DNA of 64,000 nt from Pisaster brevispinus (GCA_023634235.1 JAMKCF010000004.1:5373202-5437201); one strand, 5' to 3'. Shown: positions 27,501-37,678, counted from the stretch's first letter. The notes: generated from the sequence alone by a model not told the origin. A program made the numbers and translations.

Positions 27501-29273
27501 AAGTTATTGCAAAGATATATAACGTATTATAATAAATACTGTGGTACTCTTGTTTCACTACACAGATGTGTGTGATGGAAACAATTATAGAAATGTTTAC
27601 GTTAACCTGTTTAGGAAAAAATCTAATAGAGAACAAACAGCACTGCGTACAGTAATGAGCTTTTAACCGATAGCTGGTAATTATGACCAGTTGCTTAATG
27701 GTGCCACAATGTTGTGATTATGTTAATCCTAGGACAACAATTTAAATGTAACTTTAAATCGAGACTAGTCAAAGAGAAATTAGGTAGCAATATTAGTTCA
27801 ATTTTACTTTCTTGAGGCAATATTAGTTAAATTGAATCTGGTTGAAGTGTACTTTGTTGAAACTATGTTAGTTGAAATAATATTAGTTAAAGTAAATCAT
27901 TATCCTTAATGAAAATACAACTAGTAGTGGATGTTTTTAAGTTGATGATTTTTCGAGGCTGAAGAATCGTATTGCTGATCTGGTTCTTCTTTTTTTTTTT
28001 TTTTCTCTTGTTTTTTAGTAGACAAGCTAGGAGAAGAAAGCGAAGACAAAGATCGTGGGAAGGGAAAGAGCAAAAGGAAACGCTCGACGAGGTTGGTGAT
28101 CCGACCCTCCGCACTCAAACAGGTGAGACTAGGATGGTTGATACAAAATGCAGGGTTCTTCCCAGGCACAAGCTAGCGTGCCAGCCGATGCAAGTGAACT
28201 GCGTGCCGATATGCCTAAACTGCGCACCAATATGCAAAAAACAAACAAATAATAATAAGTTTAAATTTGGGGTGTTTTTTTTTAAGGGACTTAAGATAAA
28301 ATTCACAAAACAAAAATCTTAAAGATAAACGTTGAGCATTAGTTTTCAGTCCCTACCTGATCGCATGGGTTTTCCCATTAAGGGTTTTCCTCCCACATCT
28401 GAAACTGCTCATTTCTGCTTTGTCTCCTGTTCATTTTGTCATTAGCGCTTGCGCTGTCACATGTGCCACAAAATAAACTTACATCTGTCTTTCCCCCTTC
28501 TTGCCATCACAAACAGGTGAGCGCCAATGAGCAGGACACCACGATGAGCGGCTACCTGATGCTGAGACGCAAGAAAGACTGGAAGAGGCAGTGGTATGTG
28601 CTCAAGGAGAAGGTTCTCTACCGGTACAAGGCTAGCGAGGATGTGGCCGCTCTGGAGAGCATGCCTCTGCTTGGCTACGAGATCACAAACCCGACGGAGG
28701 TGAGGTTTTGTGATTATGTGTTGATTAAGTTGAAGTGTTAGTTGCCTATTAAAAATTTCATCTGTGTGGATCCTGGTTTGAGTCTCAACCTTGGATGCAA
28801 GACACTGTACCTCACCGTTTCCTTGACATGAGGTTTTCCTCCCACAACTAAAAAAATTTAACATGCCTTCGATGCTTTCTCTTTGTAACAGTCGCCTATT
28901 GAATATTAAAAATCATTTGGTTTTTACCCAAAAGATTTAAAATCCAAAGGACTATAAGTAGATAAATGTAACAAACCTTGAAACAAATCAAAAGAATTCT
29001 GATGAACCATCGTCGAAAATGTCAAGATTTTGATAGCGCAACCCAGTGCAGACATAACAAAGCTGTTCCCTCTTCATTTCCTGTTAAAAGCAGTTTTCAT
29101 GAACTGATCTGTGCTTATCCTCGTGTTTCCCATTGCAGCCTTATGATGGAGTGGATCCAAGTCTTATTCTTCAGCTCTCCCATCAGCAGAAAGTGATGTT
29201 CATCCTTCGAGCTGAGAACAAAGCCATGGCTGAGAAGTGGGTAGCCCTGATGGAAGACGCAACTCATCTCTGA
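12578..29273 (+). CDS. FGD6: FYVE, RhoGEF and PH domain-containing protein, FGD5/FGD6 type (5' end missing)
   Basis: Seen: 17 exons joined in phase: 12578-14435, 17433-17703, 18445-18596, 19233-19389, 20138-20225, 20551-20607, 21108-21166, 22081-22152, 23271-23339, 24093-24188, 24572-24651, 24951-25053, 26186-26326, 26800-26899, 28019-28122, 28517-28699, 29139-29273 (TGA), about 1,240 residues. Residues 1-620 are proline-rich, with many PPxPP/PPPRP SH3-ligand-like motifs. An acidic patch precedes the DH domain (about 684-880; LKPIQRIPQYKLLL). PH1 spans about 900-1012. FYVE (about 1031-1098) has WIPD, RRHHCRACG, RVC and eight zinc cysteines. A basic linker leads to PH2 (about 1143-1238; SGYL, SEDVAALES). 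Known: FGD proteins are exchange factors for CDC42 that bind PI3P and shape actin. Inferred: the long N-terminus and PH2 sequence fit FGD6 better than FGD1-4, though a common FGD5/6 ancestor is possible. An open frame runs upstream to an ATG at 12481, but an acceptor (ttcttatgttccag) at 12577 makes that part intronic. The first exon was not found. Confidence 0.95.
16858..16990 (+). mobile_element. MITE fragment in FGD intron 1
   Basis: It contains ttgttaagcaaaa, ggataccagtcacagatg, acatgtgatattgtgtttt and ggctggtac in the same order as the copy at 26507-26703. Ends are diverged. It lies in the 3-kb intron between the proline-rich exon and the DH exon, on the gene's strand. Confidence 0.45.
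17786..17880 (+). pseudogene. LINE reverse-transcriptase C-terminal tail remnant
   Basis: One frame reads with 'REPFNHS', 'LPLKLWKQLP' and 'GAIKEC', which resembles the 'RS(F)..LWN(S)LP..I/LR' tail that ends many CR1/L2/RTE-type ORF2 proteins. It sits in the FGD intron directly after the 17703 donor. Only about 30 residues are recognisable. Confidence 0.4.
19848..20065 (+). repeat. Dispersed repeat, copy 1 (FGD intron)
   Basis: About 200 bp shared with 25082-25275: cctcccaaatcct, aagttgtctgattg, ggaggattga, 'ccaagtcc', gatgtggagtga-type and aagagtggaggatagtg blocks occur in the same order. The left end (cctcccaaatcct) and right end (gaggattgag, gaggagta) are weakly inverted, suggesting a MITE. 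Confidence 0.6.
20697..20878 (+). repeat. Dispersed repeat family D ('ccagcaggaccagttagcttgtc' type)
   Basis: The block 'agtgactggccagcag..ttagttagcttgtcattt' recurs in the window at about 1370-1500 (+), 26960-27065 (-) and 63175-63390 (-). Each copy also holds ctggtcc and cactggtcc-like words. The class of element is not recognisable. It directly abuts the SINE A copy that follows. Confidence 0.5.
20880..21030 (+). repeat. SINE family A with tRNA-like head
   Basis: A clear box A (tagctcagttggtagagcgcc) and box B (ggttcacgtcc) are present, but the anticodon arm is shortened and the acceptor stem does not close. The leader gcttctgactggcactccc and trailer tctttgttcaacccaaaat are shared with 3665-3815 and 50691-50850, so the tRNA part is internal to a larger repeat. 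It lies in the FGD intron between exons at 20607 and 21108. Confidence 0.8.
24858..24908 (+). repeat. Short tandem repeat, about 18-bp unit, three copies
   Basis: The unit atgattgggcagacc is repeated three times with few changes (atgattgggcagatt, gtgattgggcagacc, atgattgggcagatc). It ends about 42 bp before the FGD exon starting at 24951, so it lies close to the branch-point region. Confidence 0.85.
25082..25275 (+). repeat. Dispersed repeat, copy 2 (FGD intron)
   Basis: Second copy of the repeat at 19848-20065, in the same orientation and in a different intron of the same gene. Shared words include cctcccaaatcctc, gaagttgtctgattg, ggaggattga, catccaagtcc and gatgtggagtgag. Confidence 0.6.
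26507..26703. mobile_element. MITE with ggcccaatttcatag-type ends
   Basis: The left end, ggcccaatttcatagccctgcttaa, is given here in two parts: ggcccaatttcatag and ccctgcttaa. The right end inverts to gaacccagcttcttagagctgcttaag. It is related in its termini to the element at 37679-37972 and in its body to 16858-16990 and 7535-7680. It lies in the intron between the two FYVE exons. Confidence 0.55.
28335..28440 (+). repeat. SINE family C body fragment
   Basis: It holds ttttcagtccctacctgatc, gcatgggttttccc and ggttttcctcccacatctga in the order seen in the copies at 196-449 and 61933-62220. The tRNA head and A/T tail are missing. It ends about 75 bp before the FGD PH2 exon; a shorter relative occurs at about 28820-28870 on the other side of that exon. 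Confidence 0.6.
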
Positions 29274-29537
29274 TAAGCCGACCCGGAGGGCCAAGAGCTA
29301 CACTCCAAGTCTTCTCTGACAAACCAAACTTGAGGGCTGAGAACTAAATGACAGTTGAGAAGTGGGCAACAATCAACTCGTCTCTGACAAACAAAACCCT
29401 AAGGGCTGGGAACTAAACGATCGTTGAGAAGTGGGCAACTATCAAACTAGCCTCTGACAAACCAACCGTGAGGGCTGAGAACTAAACCGTAGTGGATAAA
29501 TTGGGCAACCCTCATGGTAGTCGCAACTAATCTCTGA
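29210..29537 (+). repeat. Degenerate tandem repeats derived from the FGD terminal codons
   Basis: The last coding segment (gctgagaac..gctgagaagtgggtagcc..gcaact..ctctga, from 29210) is echoed in the 3' UTR at about 29288, 29335, 29404 and 29473. The last three 3' UTR units begin ggctgagaactaaa or ggctgggaactaaa with an exact spacing of 69 bp. Each carries a gtt/ggataaa-gagaagtgggcaac block, and most end in ctctgac. The first unit is coding and the others follow the stop codon. Confidence 0.85.
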
Positions 29538-29580
29538 GTGGAAGCATCCAACATCGATAACGAGCCCATTGGCCGATCCG

Positions 29581-29880
29581 TTTCCCTATTCCATGTACAT
29601 AGCTGAACCAATAACAGATCCTAGAACTTAAAAACACACTATTCTGTAATATTGTGTGCTATTTTCAAAGAAAAACAATTACAAAAACAAGACCAAAGTA
29701 ACCAATTGATAATTGATTCCTTATTCCCTATTCCAGGACCATCACATTTCCTGTATATATCTGAAGCAATAAACTGATCTAAGAACTTATTGTTATTATT
29801 TCTGTGATATAGTGTGCTATTATCAAGGACAACGGGCCACTTTGCAAAATGCCCAAGACCAAAATAAGTAAATGATTCCA
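29581..29880 (+). repeat. Tandem duplication (period about 159 bp) in the FGD 3' UTR
   Basis: Two adjacent copies share 'ccctattcca', 'caataa', 'agaactta', 'gtgtgctatt', aagaccaaa and 'taaatgattcc/tgattgattcc'-type words with about 159-bp spacing (caataa at 29609 and 29767). The second copy carries a canonical AATAAA where the first has AATAAC. Confidence 0.75.
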
Positions 29881-30111
29881 AGCTAAATATATTCCATTAA
29901 TGTTAATAAGTGTTTGACAAGAAGGATTTCCCACAAGCCTACTACCTCGGCTAAAACGCAACCCGGCTTGTGTAAACTTCAACGTCTTCTCATAATGTTT
30001 TATCAAGTATTACCACTCTGTGCCTAGTAATGTGCTTCCATTTGTAATATTTTAATTTCTTTTGCAACAAGGAATTTGTGATATTCATTAAGAATTTTTT
30101 GTGAGAATAAA
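29768..30111 (+). terminator. Polyadenylation signals of the FGD gene
   Basis: AATAAA occurs at 29768-29773 and again at 30106-30111 (followed by an A-run), about 0.5 and 0.83 kb after the TGA at 29271. Either or both could be used; alternative polyadenylation would include or exclude the second half of the 3' UTR. Confidence 0.6.
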
Positions 30112-30411
30112 AAAAAACACATGTTGTAAAACCATAATGTTGCTTTCTACCAATGTTTTTCCTCTAACAAAAAGGGTCTTTTAAAAGAAAGGTTATTAAG
30201 TCTGTGCCATGCAAAGTGTTCTAGCTACTTAAATCTTATGCAATTAATTATGTTTTGTAAAGAATTTTTATCAGTTGTTGTGAAAGACAACCGAGTACAA
30301 TTTCATTGCACGGTTTACTGTGGAATTGAGCATTTATTACTTAAATTACGTGGTACACGGGGAGAAGTAAGGCGGGTAAACGCAGAATTCTATGGTAAGC
30401 AGCATCATTAA

Positions 30412-30701
30412 CCCTTTCAGAGACTACAGCAACCAGAAACGGCTCGTACCAAAATGCCCGTAGTGGCCACAAACGGCTGCAAGATCTATCTGACTTCCAT
30501 TGAACCCCAACAGTCAAAGTGAAAGGTCAAATCCTGAATTGACCTTTTCCAATGTTTCCCATGTTGCATATAGTGTCTGTGTTTCGAAAACAAAACAAAA
30601 TTTCTGTTTCATTCTATTTTTTCAGACACTTTTACAAGGAAAAACTGTGTCCAAAACTTGACAATATTGGTCATGTCTGGAAACTAATGGTCTCTGCAGG
30701 G
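30412..30701. mobile_element. piggyBac-like MITE flanked by TTAA
   Basis: Termini CCCTTTCAGAGAC (30412) and GTCTCTGCAGGG (ending 30701) are inverted, with one difference in about 12 positions. They are flanked on both sides by TTAA (30408-30411 and 30702-30705), the target-site duplication of piggyBac and Kolobok transposons; CCC-type ends are typical of piggyBac. At 290 bp with no frame it must be non-autonomous. A diverged relative may lie at about 44940-45180. Confidence 0.65.
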
Positions 30702-31991
30702 TTAAATTGGGTCCCAATCTAAGGCAATAGTATCTGACTGCAGAATGCAGGGCTGAGACTGGGAGAGCCATTGCTGACAAAAAGGTCTTTAAGGATTCCA
30801 ATTGTAGATGTGTTGAAACCATCATTCCCTTTTTATCTGAAGAAATTAATAGCTATTGTTTTCACCAGGCAGATTGAGAAAGTTCAGATAAAAGTTAGAA
30901 ATGTCTCATCAAGGCAATGTTTCTAAATATGACGGCTTTATTTCTTAAAAGAAGACAATATCTTTATGTTTGTGAAAAGTTTTTCCATGGGACTGGGTGC
31001 GTATTTGTATCTATTTCAAAATAAGCACGCATAAGTTAGTCATGTGCTTACAAGAAGGGCCCCTCTCCCAGGCACACGACATGCATTTTTTTTCCAATTA
31101 AACAGAAGGCCGTAAGCAATACAATGTTTCCTGACAAACATAATGACTTAACTGTCACATTTATGTTACTATAATTTCCCCAAAGACTTTGTCTTCCATT
31201 CCCATGCAGAATTTAACCTTCCTATAATTGCTTCTGAATGGCAGAAAAACCAATTACACTTTAACGCTTAGATTTCTTGAAACACAATTTCGCACATTAA
31301 TTGCTTACGCCCTTTCTTTAGTAAAACGTTCGCTATGTCCGCCTTCCGGTCTCACAATGAAATCACATTAGTGTTCCCGACAACAAATACAAACCATAAT
31401 AAGTAACTATTGCGGGTAAACTTGCGGGTACGGCTTCATGTAGATCTCTTTTGGGGGAAAGAAAAATGTTGGCTGTGAGAAGAGTCTGGTGTTTTGGTTT
31501 ACGTTTCAAACAGTATTCTTTACTCTGTGAAAATTCACTTGATATATTTTGTACAGGATGGTTTTCTGGTGTGACTATCAAAAACTTCTGAAATACCAAT
31601 GACAAACCATAATTGTTAAATGAACAAATTTCTGGCAATTTGTGTTTTAAAAAACCTTTTTGTAAAAATGTATGTGTTGAAGTTAATGTGTGCTCATGTA
31701 CAAAACTGAGAAATCTAATTAATATATTAAACAAATTGGCAGATCACTTATTTTATGAAAGTATTATTAAGAATTTTGAAAGGTAATTAATGCTGAAGTG
31801 CCTTAATGTTAGGTAAAATATGTGAATGAAATGTACCCAATTATAATTCTATATATTGTTGAAATGATTGTTATGTAGTATCTTTTTTACTTCAACCCAC
31901 ATCTGCCTGACTGGTCACAATACATAAACAGCAAAGATTATACAGCGCCAAAGGCACAAGACAACGAACCGGGGTGAAATGTGCGCTGGAC

Positions 31992-32091
31992 GCCATTTCA
32001 GCAAGCAATTCTTTTGATGCAACAATAGATCAGCGCAGATAATGACCATTGCTAACAATGATACAACCAAAGATTTGCTTGCTGAAATGGC
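31992..32091. repeat. Inverted repeat, 17-bp perfect arms, 66-base spacer
   Basis: Arms gccatttcagcaagcaa (31992-32008) and its exact reverse complement (32075-32091) would form a 100-nt stem-loop about 1.9 kb past the FGD polyadenylation signal. The spacer is not self-complementary enough for a clear pre-miRNA fold. It may be a small foldback element. Confidence 0.6.
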
Positions 32092-33489
32092 CCCCTATGT
32101 GTATTTTACACTCCAACAACAGATAAAGTTCCAGTTCCCCATCTTGCACCTTTGGTGCTCTAAAGTCTTTGATAAACACTGTTCCAACCTTAGACTGGTC
32201 CACCATCTTAATCTGTAGGGATAGACAGGTGCTAGTCTAACAACCCCAGTGGTTTCATTGGATGGACATGTACACGGGCATAACTACCACACTGACAGCA
32301 ATACTACCCACAAGTGCAGTGTGTGTGTGTGTACACAGTACACACAATAGCATGGCATGCAAGGTCAAAGGTACATCTCAACTGGCAGGCAACCAGCTTC
32401 TAAAGGCCCGTATCTAACAATATTCACGAGCCTCAAAGTGTGATGTTCAGGCTAGTCCTGCCTGTGCGGATGAAGCGCTTATTGCTGCGTTAAAACAAAC
32501 CATCATAAAATACTTCCTTGCAACTAAACCTACCCCAACAAACTGAACACAGTTCATAATTCATTCTCTTTATTATGATAACATCAGCAACAAGGGTATA
32601 GAGAAAGTCACTTTCACTTATTGTCCATCTACAGGTTTTACTGTAGTTAGGCATTTGCAGTGTCTTTGTGTTCTATGGGAAATCCCAAAGTTAGGCAGAC
32701 TTGGGTTGAAGAACGGTTATGAAGTGAACAAATACACTCGTAAAAAAGACGCATTTACGTCACCGGGAAATGTTGGGTATTTCATGAATGATGCAAATTA
32801 TGTTTTATGCGTAAATGTTGTTATGTACATGTATTAATATTTGTGTAAATGGATATCGGCTTTGAACGAGTTATGAAATAAGTGGAGTACAAACATACAT
32901 TGTGAAAATTATGCGCATATGTAAAGTATATTCATATGATTGCATGTACACAAAAACAAATTATGCAAGATTTTAATAAGGAGCCTGTAATTTACTTCTT
33001 AACTAATTGACCTGGGCTAGAAATATTTACATAAACACAAATATCCAAAAGGCTCTCTCGTCACTTTTTAGAAAAAAAAATTGCAATGGGATTTCAAAGC
33101 GGGTCAATGCACAATTTCCACATGGCAACTCTGGCAACAAGATGATGGGGTCCAGTGATTTTAAAATGTTTGTTACATTCTCCAGATGAATCTATTATTT
33201 CCATGATAACTTTATTGTAAACTGAAAGTATGTATTTTTCTAAAGATTACTTGTGAACAGATGTGCATGTTAATGATCAAAGCTAATAAAGTGAATCTAT
33301 ATAATATGGTGCTATAAGAATGTATATTGTACGGTTTGTCTCTTTGTGTCATTAATAACTAGTTCTTATGTGGCTTACAATGTATCAATGCGCTTTACAT
33401 TATTAGAGCCCTTGTCAGAGCCAATAGCGTTCCAGAAATCTTTCTCGTGTCCCAGGGACAGTATACAGCCCTGCGCTGCTGTGGAGCTC

Positions 33490-33712
33490 TGAAGGCTTTT
33501 TCAAACACAATATCAACCTCTACCCTTGCAGGTACCATAGAGCAAGATGCAGGTACCCATTATTATAACCCTGGGTGAAGAGAAGCAATCATAGTAAAGC
33601 AACTTGCTCAGGGACACGACTGTCCTGACCAGGGGATTTGAACCCACACCCCGATGACTTAACTGACAAGAGCTCGAGTCCAATGCACTAAAACCACTCA
33701 ACCTTGACACTC
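33490..33712 (-). repeat. SINE family B variant
   Basis: The minus strand gives a tRNA-like head (gagtggttttagtgcattgg, box B gtgggttcaaatcccc), then aagttgctttactatgattg, and finishes with the ggtacctgcaagggtagag segment. The last segment is shared with 42405-42535, defining a sub-family that differs from the full-length B copy at 56384. Confidence 0.65.
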
Positions 33713-34929
33713 TAGACATACAGGAGATACAATGTCAGTTAGTATTCTTTGTCAATGCTTTATAACTTGCTTTAAAGGTATATTATAAAGGACTGATAAG
33801 GATAAAAACACCATTGCTTGATTTTAGTCTGAGAGCTTACTGATCATGAAGTTTATACTAGAAACAAAAAACCAAGCAGCTGATTTCAGTTGTTAAACAA
33901 AATTAAGGACAATGTGTTTACATGCTGAAAATTGTTTTTTTCACTGTTTTCTCCTGATTCAACACAACGGACTAAGCCACAATTTTCACAGGTTTCTGAT
34001 TTCATGTATATGGTGGGTCACACAAAACATGAACACTGTCTGTGACTGTTTTGTCAGCTCTACTAATCCTGTATAACACCTTGGTTATTTTTGGTGGGAA
34101 ATTGAGTAATCTCCGAGACACATCATCGGCCAACCAAGTTTCTGAACAATATGGAATTTGATAAAATTCTACAGTAGTTTTGTAGATTCGTTAGCTGTAT
34201 ATTTGTTATGACTCTGCAGAAAACTGTTTGATGTGGGACTTTTGAGACGATAGCGAGTGTCCGACTCATTGGTACTTATCCATTACTGTCAGTGGCGAGA
34301 ACAAAAGAAAAGGACCAGTAGTGAGTGGGATGCCCGCTGTCGTCTCAAAAGTCCCCCATTGGAAAGGAACTCTGGAAACTGAAACAATACACTTTATATA
34401 CTTAACATTCTGTTGGATTTGTTTATTTTTCGAATCTGGGAAAAATTGGAGCAATATTGCAAGGAATACAAAAATACATTTTATAAGATAAATAATCATT
34501 TTGTAAAAAAAAATCATTTTTACGAAATACATTAAAATGATTTAAAGGGACACACCGGCTTACTGTTTACCTAATATTGTGATGTGGAATGACAGACAAC
34601 AATTATTAAATGGTTGTTGTAAAAAAAAAATTATCAAAATATCACGTAATTAACGAAAAATGTGAAAAAAACAAAAACGCAGTCAAAGGTCAGCTTATAC
34701 GCTTTTCCAGCCGTTGCAACTGTCAAATTTACGTGAAGGCAATGATGCGCGATGTTGTAAGTAGACTGGTGCTCTGTTTATGTATCAATTATAACAATGG
34801 CGAGGCATGAGGATACAGACTTCATATCCATCAAGCACAAATTCACGTGTAAATAAGAAAAACAGACATGAACCACTGATCTACATACTGTCAGTATAAT
34901 AGAGATCAGTGACATAAACGGACATCAGT

Positions 34930-34957
34930 CCATAGAGCAAGGTTCCTTGCTCTATGG
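34930..34957. repeat. Tight hairpin, 13-bp arms, 2-base loop
   Basis: ccatagagcaagg and ccttgctctatgg are perfect reverse complements separated by TT. It lies inside the TIR element 34543-35982. Confidence 0.85.
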
Positions 34958-34979
34958 TCAGTCCTAGTCGAAGTCCGCT

Positions 34980-35045
34980 CGCGGTCGTAACCAATAACTG
35001 TTTCGGTTGAACTTCCCATTGAAACAGTTATTGGTTACGACCGCG
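34980..35045. repeat. Perfect inverted repeat, 25-bp arms, 16-base loop
   Basis: Left arm 34980-35004 (begins cgcggtcgtaacc) and right arm 35021-35045 (ends ggttacgaccgcg) are exact reverse complements. Such a long perfect stem implies recent origin or recent conversion between the arms. Confidence 0.9.
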
Positions 35046-35786
35046 AAAACAAACCCCAACCTGTATTCTGTGTACGACGACGTACTATATTCTGTGTCTT
35101 GCAATAATGGAGAACGTTTCTTCGACATCCAAGGATCGGTACAAAAAAACATCGCAAGGAAAAACACCCAGAAGGTGGTCCAACGAAAAGTAAAAAGTAA
35201 AAAAAAAACCACAATAAATCCAAAGGGAAAGCCAGCAAAAGCAGCAATTTGGGGGGGGGGGGGTGGACATTGTGCAGCTATCATAGAAGTAGACCAGCTG
35301 TATGGGATAAATATTCCCCGTCGTCGTCCCGCGTGTGTAGCGCAGGCAACACGTTGCAATAGTTAGGGGATAATAGCTAGGGGTATCAGACTAAAACCCT
35401 CCTACAAAAACCGCAATTGTTGGTCTGGCTCCCTACCCCTCCGACAAGCTCCCACGCTCACGGCTAGACCGGCAAGCTGGGGAGTTCATGCCCCGGGGCT
35501 TGTCTCTCTGGCCCCACGAGACACGGCACCGGCTGTACGGGATATGCCCCAAGGTTTACGTTCCGCTAGCTCCCACGCTGGTGTGCCGTAAAACACGCTT
35601 CGGTTGCACGGACTCTCTGAATGCGAATCTTACGTTCGATTTTTCATCATTATTTACAAATTGTATCAATAATCTGAATACATAGTCTTTTTTGTCAAAT
35701 ACTCATTAATAATTTTTTAAAAACAGATTTAAATTTGGTTCAGTAATTTACTTGTATACGGCTGGAAGTAAAACTAACTCCGAAAA

Positions 35787-35834
35787 TCACGTGATTTATC
35801 CGAACCACTTTTTTGGTTCGGATAAATCACGTGA
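35787..35834. repeat. Perfect inverted repeat, 21-bp arms with CACGTG in each arm
   Basis: Left arm 35787-35807 begins tcacgtgatttatccg; right arm 35814-35834 ends cggataaatcacgtga; the spacer is 6 bases. The palindromic E-box CACGTG occurs once in each arm, near the outer ends. Confidence 0.9.
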
Positions 35835-37678
35835 CCTTCGTTTTTTGAAAAATGCTCAAAAACTGCAAAATTTGATGGTTTCTTTTAGGAACCGTTCTTC
35901 TCCATTCCTGGAAGACCTTTGAAGGCATATGTTAGCCTATTTTGTAGCCCAAATAGCCCAACGAAGCTGGTGTGCCCCTTTAATGAACATAAATGGAGTT
36001 TTCCTGAATGCACATAGACACTAGCTGCAAGAAGGGATGTCATTTTAGTAAATAAATTTCATTGGCAACATTCTAATGGAGAGCGCAGGAATGAGTTTGG
36101 GGTTTTTTTTGGGGGGCTTATTATTTAATTGTCAAATTTTAACCCATTTAAGCCGGACTTCGCCCAAGTCCAGAGGCTAAAGTCCAAGTCAAGTCCAGGT
36201 CCGCCAAAATATGGACCGAGTCCATGCCCATACTGGAGTTCTACAACATACACCTTTGAACATTTTCAGAGATAATAACTTTTTGGGGGCATCATAACAA
36301 TAATAAGAGGCCAATACACCTGGCTCAACACTTGCTCCATATTATTTGGCCAACCATTCTAAACTGTTCCACTGCACGGGTTGTGTATGGAGGCACAACT
36401 GTGCCCAGAACTACCGTAGGCTGTAGATGCGTTTAAAATAATGCTATCATCCTATTATCACAGCTATGTAGATGATGTCGATCAGTCGGATAGCAGGACA
36501 GTTATACAGTTATTTGTTTTCCTGAAAGATGGGAATTCTGAGGATTGTAGTACATCTTGTTCTACCTAGTGCAAAATTGAGGAATTTAATACCTTTCCTC
36601 CCACATCTAAAAACTGACATTTCTTCATCATCCTCTCTTCACATGTATCTATAAGGCCAACAGGTCACAGTGCTATAGTAACACCAGGAAGATTAAAAAA
36701 AATAGTAATGATAATAACAAAACATATTTTTAGAATGTGTCCTGAGCAACCAAAGTGGTCCATTTGCATGCAGCGCAATTGCCTTGTGTGACAATGCCCT
36801 ATCTTGGATTCTCTTTCTGTGTGTACCTTTGATATTTGATCTAACTGTAACCCATATTATCAAGTTCAAATGCAAGTTCTTTCACTTTCATTCACAGATT
36901 AAAGATCACTTTCCAATTACATACAATATATATATGTATGACAATTCTGTCTTAAGATGTTTCTCAAGAGAAGAAGTATGCACTTTGCATGACACCACAA
37001 ATGCAGGATTCCTTGGTAAAGAAGCACCATGAAATTGGGCCCAGATAAAAACCAATTACCTTTTATCTCTGTAAATCCCTTATGAACACATTATATAACA
37101 CCCGAGTCATTTGATTGGAGAATTGCAGGTCATGTGACATTCAATAAATAAACCATTAATATGGCCCGGGAACGATTTGGTCTAGCAATTTTGCAAAGTG
37201 AAATGTTTAAACTGAACTTGTTTTGTGCACACTGAATGCTAATTATTGCGTAGCAAATGATGAGTTTTGAGTCGCAGCTGGCACATTTTGTGTAGCATTT
37301 TGCTCTGCTATAAAAAGGGAAGTTGTTCACTGTGGCCCATCTTTAAACTGTGCGTTTCGGTTCTGTAGAGGTCAAAGAAAATACAGCCACAGAAACTTAG
37401 CCCGACCCATATAAATGTTTGGTTTTTATTAGCTCCTCATAAATATCTTAACTCTTTCATTACTATGTTCCACCACCAATACCTAATCCAGAATCAGCAT
37501 GAAACAGCAGTTGTGCACCATAAGTCATTCTGAAGTATGACTAAGAGATTCAAGCCATTCTTTGGGAGCAACCGCCTCATTAGTTTCCATTTTCTTTCAT
37601 TTTCGGTCTTTCAATGTAAAGTAAAGTTAGTGATGGACTAATTACATACCAAGTGTAACATTCGCAAACCTTGTCGGG

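Larger units (their letters stand above)
34543..35982. mobile_element. Non-autonomous TIR element (about 1.44 kb) carrying three hairpins
   Basis: The ends are taaagggacacaccggct (34543-34560) and agctggtgtgccccttta (35965-35982), inverted repeats matching at 16 of 18 positions. No clear target-site duplication and no transposase frame were seen. A 119-residue open frame at 35007-35366 matches nothing I recognise and spans a poly-G run, so I do not call it a gene. The segment 35400-35600 is notably GC-rich. Confidence 0.5.
30116..37678. other. Intergenic region downstream of FGD
   Basis: No exon-like frame with credible splice signals was seen on either strand. The recognisable content is mobile or structured DNA, listed separately: a piggyBac-like MITE (30412-30701), a hairpin (31992-32091), a SINE B variant (33490-33712) and a TIR element with hairpins (34543-35982). 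A SINE C fragment lies near 36590-36660, and a small fragment with the ending atgaaattgggcccag near 37020-37042. Confidence 0.55.

Noticed and set aside
27780..27900. Irregular 'atattagttaaa' repeats before the linker exon
   Set aside because: Too degenerate to define a unit or copy number with confidence.
35007..35366. 119-residue open frame with a GGGGG run
   Set aside because: It overlaps a hairpin arm and a 13-G tract inside a transposon-like element and matches no known domain.
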